Below are positions 1 to 6,135 of a DNA stretch of 6,775 nucleotides, piece after piece. The notes under the pieces were generated by a model. That model searched no databases, was not told where the DNA came from, and was given only the letters and a program-made list of their open reading frames with translations. Each line of letters opens with the position of its first letter. Position 1 is the stretch's first letter. Position numbers and translations under genes: made by a program. Origin of the DNA: Treponema sp. (GTDB taxonomy: Bacteria > Spirochaetota > Spirochaetia > Treponematales > Breznakiellaceae); NCBI GenBank assembly GCA_031266695.1, contig JAISAK010000211.1, forward strand, positions 1 to 6,775. Reading direction: 5' to 3'.

Positions 1-1079
1 CGGAGCAGGGCGGGGTCAAGCACGTCGGGGCGGTTGGTGGCCGCAAGGATGATGAGGCCCGATGTTCCGTCAAAGCCGTCCATCTCAACCAAGAGTTGGT
101 TGAGGGTCTGCTCCCGCTCGTCGTTGCCGCCGGCGATATTATTGATTCTGCTCTTGCCGATGGCGTCCAATTCGTCAATAAAGATGATGCACGGCGCCTT
201 GTCCCGGGCCTGCTTGAAAAGATCCCGCACCCTGGCCGCGCCCACGCCGACAAACATCTCCACAAAATCGGCGCCGCTCATGCGGAAAAAGGAAACGCCG
301 GCCTCGCCGGCAACGGCCCTGGCAAGCAGGGTTTTGCCTGTTCCGGGGGGGCCGACCAGCAGCACACCCTTGGGTATTTTGCCGCCGATGTCGGTATATT
401 TTCCGGGATTCTTGAGGAAATCCACAACTTCGACAAGCTCTTCCTTTGCTTCGTCCACGCCGGCCACGTCATTGAAGCGGGTAACAATGTCGCCCTCGGC
501 AACAATTACCGCCCGGTTCTGGCCGACCGATAGGACGTTCCCGCCCATATTACCCAGCCGCTTCATGAGGAAGCGCCAAATAAAGAAGAAGAAGGCAATG
601 GGCAGTACCCAGGAAAAGATGATATTGAGAATCGTGCTGCCTTCGCGGGAAACCGCAAAGTAGGCAACGTTTTTTTCGTCCATCAGCTTGATAAGCTCGG
701 GATCATTGATGGGAACCGTGCGGTACACCACTTCCTGGGCGGGAAGATAGGGGCTGCGAAAAGGAGTGCGGGACTCGCGGCGCGGCGCGAGGGAGGTATA
801 CCCGGTAAAGTAGGAATCGGTCAGCTCTACCCGCTTTATTTCACCGCTGGCAATGCGCGCCTTGAACTCGGAAAAATCTATGGCGGGATTCACCCGGTTA
901 AGAAATACATAGTTAAAAAGGCTCATCCCGATGACAAGGACAATTATATATACAATGGAAAATTTCCACCCGCCGAAGGGCTTCATGTCCGGCAGTTTGG
1001 GGCCGCCAAAGGGAAACTGGGGGCCCCCGCCTTTTTGTTTTTTTTTATCCTTTTTGGGATCGTCAGACCGATCGCTCAT
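1..1079 (-). CDS. ftsH: ATP-dependent zinc metalloprotease FtsH, N-terminal part (C-terminus beyond the left edge)
   Basis: Membrane-anchored AAA+ protease that degrades misfolded membrane proteins and some short-lived regulators. 359 complete codons are visible. In order: a Lys/Gly/Pro-rich cytoplasmic start (residues 1-40); transmembrane segment 1 (about 41-60); an extracytoplasmic domain (about 62-146); transmembrane segment 2 (about 150-171); then the AAA module with [14 protein letters not shown] (202-215), Walker A GPPGTGKT (243-250), pore motif [14 protein letters not shown], Walker [11 protein letters not shown] (IDE at 301-303), and the start of the second region of homology, [13 protein letters not shown] (347-359). 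The HExxH protease domain lies outside the window, so proteolytic competence cannot be judged here. The ATG at 1077-1079 is supported by GGAG at 1087-1090, 7 nt upstream; a second AGGAG lies at 1094-1098. The identification is very secure from motif order and spacing. Confidence 0.97.
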   Translation of the reverse strand, partial: MSDRSDDPKKDKKKQKGGGPQFPFGGPKLPDMKPFGGWKFSIVYIIVLVIGMSLFNYVFLNRVNPAIDFSEFKARIASGEIKRVELTDSYFTGYTSLAPRRESRTPFRSPYLPAQEVVYRTVPINDPELIKLMDEKNVAYFAVSREGSTILNIIFSWVLPIAFFFFIWRFLMKRLGNMGGNVLSVGQNRAVIVAEGDIVTRFNDVAGVDEAKEELVEVVDFLKNPGKYTDIGGKIPKGVLLVGPPGTGKTLLARAVAGEAGVSFFRMSGADFVEMFVGVGAARVRDLFKQARDKAPCIIFIDELDAIGKSRINNIAGGNDEREQTLNQLLVEMDGFDGTSGLIILAATNRPDVLDPALL

Positions 1080-1269
1080 CAATATACTCCATACTCCTGC
1101 GGTTTTTCAGGGAAAATTTTACAAAATCGCGTTTTTTCGACATTTCCCTTAATAACAAATATCCTTCTTTTAAAACACAAATTCAACAAAAATCGTCAGA
1201 TTCCTTTACAGCCGAAATAATAATACCCCGTATAAGAAAAAGAAACTACACTTTCAGGCGATTTTACTG
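1080..1269 (-). promoter_or_regulatory. AT-rich leader between the lipoprotein gene and ftsH
   Basis: 190 bp with no coding potential that I can support and much richer in A and T than its neighbours. It must hold the ftsH ribosome-binding sites (GGAG 1087-1090, AGGAG 1094-1098) and probably the ftsH promoter. I could not pick a convincing -35/-10 pair by eye. No hairpin followed by a T run is visible after the upstream lipoprotein gene, so read-through from that gene into ftsH is possible. Confidence 0.35.
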
Positions 1270-2355
1270 CTACTGTCCGGATCCCAGGAATCGTTCCATC
1301 TCCACCCTTGGATTTCTCCGCGCCGCCCTTGATTTGTTCAGCGCCGCGGTGGCGGCAACAAATTTCGGCAAGTCCCCGCCGGAGCGCTCGTAGAGACCGG
1401 AAAAGTAATTGTCTTCCGCGTAGTAGAGCCGGTAAAGCTCCAGGTAGGCGTTATTCACGGGAAGTTCGGCAAAACCCCGGTAGTTTTCACTGGAAAAACG
1501 GCTTTCGTACTCCGCGGTAAAACGCGCCTGGGCTTCTTTTATAATCCGCGCCTTTTCGCGCAGCTTTTCCTCCCGATCCGCGCCGCTCCGGTATAAAAGC
1601 TCCAGCTCCGCCGCCAATTCCCGGATAAAGGCGACATAAACCCTGTTGTCCGCCTCGCCGTCAATCATTGTCCGGTATTCTTCGGAATCGGCGCCAAACC
1701 GGCTTTCCATGTAGAGCCGCGCGCCTTCGCTGCCCACAAACTCCGCAAGCTCTTCGTTGAACTGTACCTGGCCCTTGATGAACACCGTGGCGTGGGTAAG
1801 CTCGTGGATGATAAGATCCGCCAGCCGGCCCGGGGAATAATCGCGCATGTAGGAATAAAGGGGGTCCCTGAACCAGCCCAGGGTACTGAAGGCGTCCACG
1901 CCCCGGACCCACACATCGAGATCCCTTTTCTCAAGCTTTGCCCTTTCCTTCCGGGCGTCTTCGACATTGAAAAAACCCTTGTAGGGCATGGCGCCGACAA
2001 GGGGGAACCGCCATTCGTGGCGGGTAAAGGAATCTTTTGCCGAGGCGGAAACCACCGCGGCAAGATAGGAACGATCAAGCTCCACGTAACGGGTGTAATT
2101 CCTGCTTTCCCTAAGCCCCAGCTCTTTCATGGCAAAATGGCGAATATCTTCCACCTGCCGGGCAAAGCGGCGATTTTCTTCGGAAGCGGAATCCCCGGCC
2201 AGGTGTTCCAGCGGAACCGCCCTGCCCAGGTAGCCCAGCATGGATGTCCCCTGCCTGAGGGTATAGCAGCCGGAGAAGAATATACAGGCGGCAATCAGCA
2301 GAATTGCCGCGGCGGCTGTGGGGAAAAAGCAGAACCCGGGAAACGAAGGTTTCAT
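1270..2355 (-). CDS. Lipoprotein, predicted aminopeptidase of the COG4324 / PF10023 (Aminopep) family
   Basis: 361-residue putative zinc peptidase, predicted to be lipid-anchored outside the cytoplasmic membrane. The first 30 residues form a signal peptide (Lys2, hydrophobic core about 14-27) ending in lipobox FFSGC, with Cys30 as the lipidated residue. The catalytic motif IIHELTHAT places HExxH at His184-Glu185-His188. It is followed by FNEELAEFVGSEG (199-211), the family's usual downstream signature, whose Glu201 is the likely third zinc ligand. The C-terminal half is charged and helical, as is usual in the family, and the length is about normal. The physiological substrate is not established for this family; 'aminopeptidase' is a homology-based label. 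The ATG is only 2 nt after the TAG of the upstream DUF234 remnant (TAGCCATG), with no strong Shine-Dalgarno, so translation may depend on reinitiation. The gene looks intact. Confidence 0.88.
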   Translation of the reverse strand: MKPSFPGFCFFPTAAAAILLIAACIFFSGCYTLRQGTSMLGYLGRAVPLEHLAGDSASEENRRFARQVEDIRHFAMKELGLRESRNYTRYVELDRSYLAAVVSASAKDSFTRHEWRFPLVGAMPYKGFFNVEDARKERAKLEKRDLDVWVRGVDAFSTLGWFRDPLYSYMRDYSPGRLADLIIHELTHATVFIKGQVQFNEELAEFVGSEGARLYMESRFGADSEEYRTMIDGEADNRVYVAFIRELAAELELLYRSGADREEKLREKARIIKEAQARFTAEYESRFSSENYRGFAELPVNNAYLELYRLYYAEDNYFSGLYERSGGDLPKFVAATAALNKSRAARRNPRVEMERFLGSGQ

Positions 2356-2357
2356 GG

Positions 2358-2909
2358 CTAATCTTTACATAATACGGTTCCCTTCACAATCTCCGCCAGG
2401 CTTACCGGATTAATCCGCAGCCCTTCGCCGGACTGCCCGGCAGCCCATTCCTTTACCTTCCGGCCAAAGCCGCTGCGGGAAAAGAAGTACCATACCGGCT
2501 TGTTTCCGCCGGTATATTTTTCGAGCGCGGCTTTCATGTCCGCCGTGCCGAAAGGGGCGTTCCGCCGGAATTTACATTCCCCAAGGAGAAGATCTTTTTT
2601 GTTTTTGCCAAAGGCAATAATGTCCAGCTCGCGTTCCTTGTCCTGCCAATTCCCGATTGAGGTAAAATGAAAGGGCAGCTTGTCCTGCCGGTTCAGATGC
2701 CGCAGGTATTCGCGGCAGACATTTTCAAAAGTCAGTGAAGCGTATTCGTCCAGAAATGGGGCGATTACGTACCGGTAAATACCATCGGCATCGCCGGCTT
2801 CCATTTCAGAAATATTGAGGAATACAAAAGCAAACCAGAAGCGGAAAAAGGGATCCGAAACCCGGTAACGCCCGCGCTGTACATTCGATTTGCTGCCCTT
2901 CCCTTTATT
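2358..2909 (-). pseudogene. C-terminal remnant of a DUF234-containing ATPase (COG1672 type); ATPase half missing
   Basis: The readable frame corresponds to the C-terminal part of the archaeal/bacterial ATPases that end in a DUF234 (PF03008) domain. The conserved linker RYRVSDPFFRFWF lies upstream of the only in-frame ATG (2802-2804), so that ATG is not the native start. The DUF234 core has a PD-(D/E)xK nuclease-like pattern: ERELDIIAF followed by LLLGECKFR (D...ExK). The N-terminal Walker A/B ATPase domain and the helical middle are absent. Going upstream the frame meets TAG at 2922-2924 with no ATG, GTG or TTG beforehand, and similarity fades at about 2905. The internal ATG could in principle give a 148-residue product, but it has no Shine-Dalgarno and would start inside the conserved region. 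These genes are often mobile or multicopy. I call it a 5'-truncated pseudogene whose 3' end still abuts the lipoprotein gene. Confidence 0.78.
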
Positions 2910-3193
2910 ACTTAAGCAAGGCTAAGTTCAAAAGCTTTACCCAAAAAACCATAAAATCAAAAACAGAACTCCAAAACCAGCTTGTTAAAATCCGCAATGA
3001 CGGCTGCGCTTATGATATGGAAGAACTGGAATACGGCCTGATATGCGTGGCGGTTCCTATCCTCTCACAGCAAAACTATCCCGCCGGGGGCTTGAGCGTC
3101 TCGGGGCCTTCTACCAGGATGAACCGGGAAAGGCGTAACGAAATCCGGGAACTTCTGCTGAGCCAGGCGGCGCTGATAAGGGAAAAGCTCTGA
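2903..3193 (+). pseudogene. C-terminal fragment of an IclR-family transcriptional regulator
   Basis: A plus-strand frame ending in TGA (3191-3193) reads as the last ~95 residues of an IclR-type effector-binding domain. Visible landmarks in family order are KSFTQKTIKSKTEL, LVKIRNDGCAYDMEELEYG, ICVAVPI, GLSVSGPSTRMN and a closing helix ending IREKL. These match the family pattern of 'FTPKTITD...L...L..IR..GYA.D.EE...G..C.AAPI', then 'A.LSVSGP..R'. The N-terminal winged helix-turn-helix and the first part of the effector domain are missing. No in-frame ATG lies upstream of the conserved part, and similarity begins at about 2903, where the oppositely oriented DUF234 fragment also ends. With no DNA-binding domain it cannot act as a normal IclR repressor. 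The remaining domain has no internal stop, which suggests a fairly recent truncation. Confidence 0.72.
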
Positions 3194-3208
3194 GGCAATT
3201 ACGGCCCG

Positions 3209-3643
3209 TTACTTCAGCTTCCCAACCTTTTTACATCTGCTGCAGCCCAGCACATGCACGTGGGAACGGCGGTGGGGGCGTTCAAACATACGGGCAACGA
3301 GGATATCGTCTTCGCCGAGATGCGCCCCGCAGACCGGACAGACCCGGGGGCGGCTGCCGTTCATGCAGTAGACGCAGCCCCGGATGTGCATAAGCCGGTC
3401 TTTTCCGCCGGTAAGGGAAGGAAAGGCCAGGGATTTAACCAGATACTTCTTGTCCAGCCGGGCCGAACAGACCGGGCAGACCTGGGGATCACCGGGGAAT
3501 CCCGTCCCCTTGCGGGGAGGCTTCGGGCGCTGCCGCCAGACCCGGCGAATCCCCGCAAGCGGGCCGATGAAAAGAGTATAACCGAACCAGAGCAGCGCGA
3601 CGCCGATAAGGACAAAGGCCAAAATCTGCAGATAAGTACCCAT
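3209..3643 (-). CDS. Membrane-anchored protein with two zinc-ribbon-like modules, function unknown
   Basis: 144 residues from the chosen start. One transmembrane segment (about 5-27) is followed by a strongly basic stretch (RRVWRQRPKPPRK, 33-45), which places the C-terminal part in the cytoplasm by the positive-inside rule. That part contains two similar modules: CPVC (Cys56, Cys59) paired with HIRGCVYC (Cys90, Cys93), and CPVC (Cys102, Cys105) paired with HVLGCSRC (Cys134, Cys137). Each has a His four residues before the second cysteine pair, so this looks like an internal duplication of a four-cysteine zinc ribbon. I chose the ATG at 3641-3643 because it follows an AGGCGGG purine-rich site and precedes the membrane segment directly; the frame stays open upstream to 3847, but that part runs through hairpin-rich intergenic DNA. 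I do not recognise a characterised homologue. It is divergent from rsmI and convergent with the IclR remnant (15 nt gap). Confidence 0.75.
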   Translation of the reverse strand: MGTYLQILAFVLIGVALLWFGYTLFIGPLAGIRRVWRQRPKPPRKGTGFPGDPQVCPVCSARLDKKYLVKSLAFPSLTGGKDRLMHIRGCVYCMNGSRPRVCPVCGAHLGEDDILVARMFERPHRRSHVHVLGCSRCKKVGKLK

Positions 3644-3674
3644 AATCCCGCCTGAAAAGCCATACCAGCGGCGT

Positions 3675-3689
3675 CGAACCGAAGGTTCG
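3675..3689. repeat. Short perfect inverted repeat
   Basis: CGAACC (3675-3680), a GAA loop, then GGTTCG (3684-3689): a 6-bp perfect stem in the gap between the divergent zinc-ribbon gene and rsmI. No T tract follows on either strand, so it is not a classical terminator. It would lie in the 5' leader of the zinc-ribbon mRNA if that transcript starts at the proposed promoter. It could be part of a dispersed repeat; no second copy exists in this window. Confidence 0.5.
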
Positions 3690-3706
3690 CCGGAGTTTGC
3701 TGCGCT

Positions 3707-3736
3707 TTTATACTCCATAGATTTGGCAGTCTGCAA
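3707..3736 (-). promoter_or_regulatory. Possible sigma-70-type promoter for the zinc-ribbon gene
   Basis: On the minus strand TTGCAG (3731-3736) is separated by 18 nt from TATAAA (3707-3712). Both are reasonable matches to the housekeeping -35 and -10 hexamers. The element lies about 64 nt upstream of the chosen ATG at 3643. Supported only by eye matching to the consensus. Confidence 0.35.
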
Positions 3737-3762
3737 AGCGGAATCCCGCAACCGGCTCATTG

Positions 3763-3799
3763 GAGCTTGTTCCAAAAACTGAAGTTTTGGGACAGCCTC
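3763..3799. repeat. Long imperfect inverted repeat upstream of rsmI
   Basis: The left arm GAGCTTGTTCCAAAAACT (3763-3780) and the right arm AGTTTTGGGACAGCCTC (3783-3799) are near reverse complements (about 14 of 17 positions, with one extra A on the left), around a 2-nt centre. It lies 41 nt before the rsmI start codon. No T tract follows and the flanking genes diverge, so a terminator is unlikely. It resembles a small dispersed palindromic element or a protein-binding or cruciform site; which one cannot be told from one copy. Confidence 0.55.
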
Positions 3800-3840
3800 A
3801 TTGTATTGCAAAATTTCCTCAAGTCCGGCAAACTGCTGGG

Positions 3841-4521
3841 GTGGCAATTCTCTATATTATCGGCACACCCATCGGAAATTTGGGGGATATTAGCTTCCGG
3901 GCTGTGGAGATTCTTAAAAAAGCCGACCTTGTAGCCTGCGAAGATACGCGGAGGACTTTAAAGCTCCTCAGCCACCTGGGAATCCGGGTAAAACTGCTTT
4001 CCTGCCGTTCCCAAAACGAAGATTTTGCGGCAAAAAAGGTAATTGAAGCCTTGAATCAGGGGCAAACCCTTGCCTACGCGAGCGACGCGGGCACTCCGGC
4101 CCTGAGCGACCCCGGGGCGGTTCTGGCGCGGCTTGTGGCGGAAGCGGGGCACGAGGTTATCCCCATTCCGGGGCCTTCGGCCTTTGCTTCCCTGGTAAGC
4201 GCGGCCGGCGGCATGGATAAAACCATCATTTTTGAGGGTTTCCTTTCCCCGAAGGCCGGCCGGCGGCGCTCCCGGCTCAGGGAACTTTTGGCTTTGGACG
4301 CAGCTTTGGTTCTCTATGAATCACCCTTCCGCATACTCAAGCTTTTGGAAGATCTTGCCGAAGTTGATGGTAGCCGGTATGTATGTATCGGAAGAGAAAT
4401 GACCAAGGTTCACGAAGAGTACCTCCGGGGTTCCGCAAGTGAAATTTTGGCTATTTTGGCCCAAAAAAAAGAACAGATTGGCGAATTTTCAGTATATATA
4501 TCTGGAAAGAAATCCAATTAG
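3841..4521 (+). CDS. rsmI: 16S rRNA (cytidine1402-2'-O)-methyltransferase RsmI
   Basis: SAM-dependent tetrapyrrole-methylase-fold enzyme that 2'-O-methylates C1402 of 16S rRNA in the decoding centre, alongside RsmH. Signature motifs in order: LYIIGTPIGNLGDI (4-17), ACEDTRRT (32-39), LLSHLGI (42-48), YASDAGTPALSDPG (79-92), PIPGPSA (108-114), FEGFLSPKAGRRRSRL, LVLYESPFRI and IGREMTKVHEEYLRG. The start chosen is GTG at 3841, which begins exactly where RsmI proteins usually do (VAILYIIGTPIG); its Shine-Dalgarno is poor (CTGGGG). A TTG 27 codons upstream would add a tail encoded by the inverted repeat and is unlikely. At 226 residues it is shorter than the usual 270-290: the methylase domain is complete, but the small C-terminal helical domain found in many homologues is absent. 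Confidence 0.95.
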   Translation: MAILYIIGTPIGNLGDISFRAVEILKKADLVACEDTRRTLKLLSHLGIRVKLLSCRSQNEDFAAKKVIEALNQGQTLAYASDAGTPALSDPGAVLARLVAEAGHEVIPIPGPSAFASLVSAAGGMDKTIIFEGFLSPKAGRRRSRLRELLALDAALVLYESPFRILKLLEDLAEVDGSRYVCIGREMTKVHEEYLRGSASEILAILAQKKEQIGEFSVYISGKKSN

Positions 4522-4525
4522 CGTG

Positions 4526-4553
4526 TAAACTATTAAAGGAAGAATGCCGATAA
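4526..4553 (+). promoter_or_regulatory. Sigma-28 (FliA) flagellar promoter of flgM
   Basis: TAAA (4526-4529), 16 nt, then GCCGATAA (4546-4553). The -10 element is an exact 8/8 match to the FliA consensus GCCGATAA. The -35 core TAAA is also exact; the spacer is one nt longer than the canonical 15. Transcription would start near 4560, giving a leader of about 15 nt that just accommodates the flgM ribosome-binding site. It begins 4 nt after the rsmI stop codon. Confidence 0.85.
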
Positions 4554-4575
4554 TAGAAGGCAGAAGGATATAGAT

Positions 4576-4860
4576 ATGGTGGTTGACAGAATAGGTCACA
4601 TTGATCCCATTCAGCCCGAAAAAAAACCCGGAAGGGTTGAGCCTGCGCGGGGGAGTGACAGAACCGATTCCATAAACCTTTCCTCCGAAGCGCTGGAAAA
4701 GGCGGAGATATATCAGGTTGTTGAACTGATCAAATCTGCCCCCGAAATCGGGGAAGAACGGATAGCTGAACTTCGGGCGAAAATCAACAATCCTTCGTAT
4801 GTCAACGAGGAACTTATCAACGCTGCGGCGGATAAAATAATGGACGCTTTCGGCTTATAG
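4576..4860 (+). CDS. flgM: Anti-sigma-28 factor FlgM
   Basis: 94-residue negative regulator of flagellin synthesis. FlgM binds FliA (sigma-28) in the cytoplasm and releases it when exported through the finished hook-basal body. The N-terminal ~35 residues are polar and low in complexity (IQPEKKPGRVEPARG), as expected of the unstructured exported part. The C-terminal sigma-binding part has the family pattern: DSINLSSEALEKAEIY (31-46), VVELIKSAPEIGEERIAEL (48-66), then KINNPSYVNEELINAAADKI (69-88), typical of the 'I..G.Y.V....IA.ki' signature. The ATG is preceded by AGAAGGA (4562-4568) at 7 nt spacing. A sigma-28 promoter directly upstream predicts autoregulation by the FliA-FlgM pair, and a terminator-like hairpin follows the stop. 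No flgN or hook genes are adjacent, so the gene is outside the usual flgMN arrangement. Confidence 0.92.
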   Translation: MVVDRIGHIDPIQPEKKPGRVEPARGSDRTDSINLSSEALEKAEIYQVVELIKSAPEIGEERIAELRAKINNPSYVNEELINAAADKIMDAFGL

Positions 4861-4881
4861 GCTTGTGGAAAGTCGTAAACT

Positions 4882-4935
4882 GGCGGAACTCAGGGCTCTT
4901 TCCAAAGGATGGCGCCGTGGTTCCGCCTTTTTTTT
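4882..4935 (+). terminator. Probable intrinsic terminator after flgM
   Basis: The perfect 8-bp arms GGCGGAAC (4882-4889) and GTTCCGCC (4920-4927) are followed at once by eight T residues (4928-4935). The loop is long (30 nt), which lowers confidence, but arm GC content and the immediate T tract are typical. It would end the flgM transcript and limit read-through into the dehydrogenase-like gene. Confidence 0.65.
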
Positions 4936-4942
4936 CTTTGCC

Positions 4943-4970
4943 CCGGCGGAGCCGAAGGCTTTCCGGCCGG
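4943..4970 (+). repeat. GC-rich hairpin in the leader of the dehydrogenase-like gene
   Basis: AGCC-GAA-GGCT (4950-4960) forms the tip; the stem extends outward through CGG/CCG and CCGG/CCGG to 4943 and 4970, with a TT bulge and a one-base bulge. It sits 6 nt before the Shine-Dalgarno AGGAG (4977-4981), so it could influence translation of the downstream gene. No T tract follows. Confidence 0.4.
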
Positions 4971-4989
4971 GCTGCCAGGAGACAGGGTA

Positions 4990-6135
4990 ATGGATATTTC
5001 ATTCAGGCTTGATCCGGAAATACTTATCGGGCCGGATACGGTGAACCGGGCAGGGGTGATCTGCGGGCGTATCGGCGTCCGCGTTCTGGTTGCCACCGAG
5101 CAGGTGCTCTATGAAAATAAAAATATCGAGCGGCTTGTCGGTATTCTGGAAGATTCGGGGATAGAGGTTATTGTTTTCGATGAAATTCCCTCCCAGGCCA
5201 CCGCGGATGTAGCGGAAACCGCGGCCGGTCTTGCGAGGGGCGCCCGCTGTTCGTCTATAATCGGTTTTGGGGGGCTTAAAACCCAGGCCATAGCCCGCAT
5301 GGCGGCCATCATGGCGCCTTCCCGGCTTTCGATTTTTGATCTCATGGACGGCAGAAAAAATGAAAACGAATTCCTTCCCTATATTGCCATTCCCACCACC
5401 GGCCGGGATCCTTTTATTTTTGCCGATTATTTTATCGCCGTAGACCCCCGGGACCGTTCGGTAAAAATGATAAAATCTCCCCAGCGTCTCTGTACGGCCG
5501 CCCTCATTGACGGCAACCTTTCAGAATCGCTTTCGGGCGCCTTTGCGGCTACTACCGCCTTTGACGGTTTCTGCGTTGCGGTAGAGGCCTATTGTTCTTC
5601 CCGCGCAAACTTCCTCTCGGATTCCCTTCTTGAACAGGCCATCTCTCTCTACGCCCGGATGATAGCTTCCTTCTCGGACGCCAATCAGAGCTTTGACCTT
5701 GCGGGGGGTTCAACCAACGCCGGCCTCCTCATGTCCCTGGGTTCCGCGCTGAGCGCTCCCGGCATCGGAACCGCCCTGTCCTACGCCATTAACGGCCGTT
5801 TCCCGGTGGCCAAATCCTGGAGTTCTACGGTGCTGCTTCCCTACATTTTGGAAAAACTTGTTACCGCCCGTCCTGAAAAAATCGCCAAAGTTGCCGTCCT
5901 GATGGGCGAACCCGTTGAAGGCGCCTCCGTTTCCGACTCGGCAAACATGGCGGTTGACTTTATCCGCCGCCGCATGGGCATCCTTAAAGTACCCGCCCGC
6001 CTCAAGGAATTCAACCTTTCCCTCGACCGGCTGATCCCCGTGGCTGAAGCGGCGCGTAACATGGAATTTATTGCCTTCTCTCCCTGGACTGTTTCCAGCG
6101 AGGACGCCTTTGATCTTCTAAAACAGGCCTTCTAG
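4990..6135 (+). CDS. Iron-containing alcohol dehydrogenase homologue lacking metal and NAD motifs (likely pseudoenzyme)
   Basis: 381 residues, the usual family length (PF00465), with the overall family layout: an N-terminal nucleotide-binding half (about 1-175) and a C-terminal helical half. Key motifs are altered. The NAD loop GGGS..D.AK reads GFGGLKTQA (92-100), and PTTAGTGSE reads PTTGRDPFI (135-143). Of the metal ligands in D-x3-H, H and H, only Asp192 remains: FDGFCVAVEAY has Val196 in place of His, and the later histidines fall at Thr261 and Lys275 (with Tyr265 at the nearby conserved His), judged by aligning VLLPYIL (281-287) with the family's LLP motif. The gene is intact and typical in composition, which suggests purifying selection for another role. 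The start ATG 4990 follows AGGAG (4977-4981) at 8 nt; upstream ATG 4909 lies inside the terminator. Activity is unknown; ordinary Fe-dependent alcohol oxidation is unlikely. Confidence 0.8.
   Translation: MDISFRLDPEILIGPDTVNRAGVICGRIGVRVLVATEQVLYENKNIERLVGILEDSGIEVIVFDEIPSQATADVAETAAGLARGARCSSIIGFGGLKTQAIARMAAIMAPSRLSIFDLMDGRKNENEFLPYIAIPTTGRDPFIFADYFIAVDPRDRSVKMIKSPQRLCTAALIDGNLSESLSGAFAATTAFDGFCVAVEAYCSSRANFLSDSLLEQAISLYARMIASFSDANQSFDLAGGSTNAGLLMSLGSALSAPGIGTALSYAINGRFPVAKSWSSTVLLPYILEKLVTARPEKIAKVAVLMGEPVEGASVSDSANMAVDFIRRRMGILKVPARLKEFNLSLDRLIPVAEAARNMEFIAFSPWTVSSEDAFDLLKQAF

Noticed and set aside
34..663. Long open frames on the plus strand over 34-663 and 96-533
   Set aside because: They are antisense shadows of ftsH; the minus-strand frame has the complete FtsH motif series.
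1792..2361. 189-codon plus-strand frame opposite the lipoprotein gene
   Set aside because: The minus-strand frame carries the signal peptide, lipobox and HELTH motif; the plus frame has no recognisable domain.
2358..2804. Annotation of the DUF234 region as an intact 148-residue gene
   Set aside because: Conserved family sequence continues in frame upstream of the ATG, so the ATG is internal and the gene is truncated.
3254..3655. 133-codon plus-strand frame opposite the zinc-ribbon gene
   Set aside because: Antisense to a frame with regularly spaced CxxC pairs; no domain seen.
3760..3840. Upstream TTG start for rsmI
   Set aside because: The extra 27 residues are encoded by the inverted repeat; RsmI proteins begin at the LYI..TPIGN motif reached from GTG 3841.
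3644..3847. N-terminal extension of the zinc-ribbon frame upstream of 3643
   Set aside because: It runs through the hairpins and the candidate promoter, lacks a convincing ribosome-binding site, and would put 68 polar residues before the membrane segment.
4909..4989. ATG 4909 as start of the dehydrogenase-like gene
   Set aside because: It lies inside the terminator stem-loop, its purine run is too close to the ATG, and the extra residues do not fit the family, whereas ATG 4990 has AGGAG at good spacing.
4865..4990. 41-codon GTG frame ending in TAA that overlaps the dehydrogenase-like ATG (TAATG)
   Set aside because: No Shine-Dalgarno, no recognisable protein pattern, and it crosses the terminator-like hairpin and T tract. 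The overlap is probably chance.
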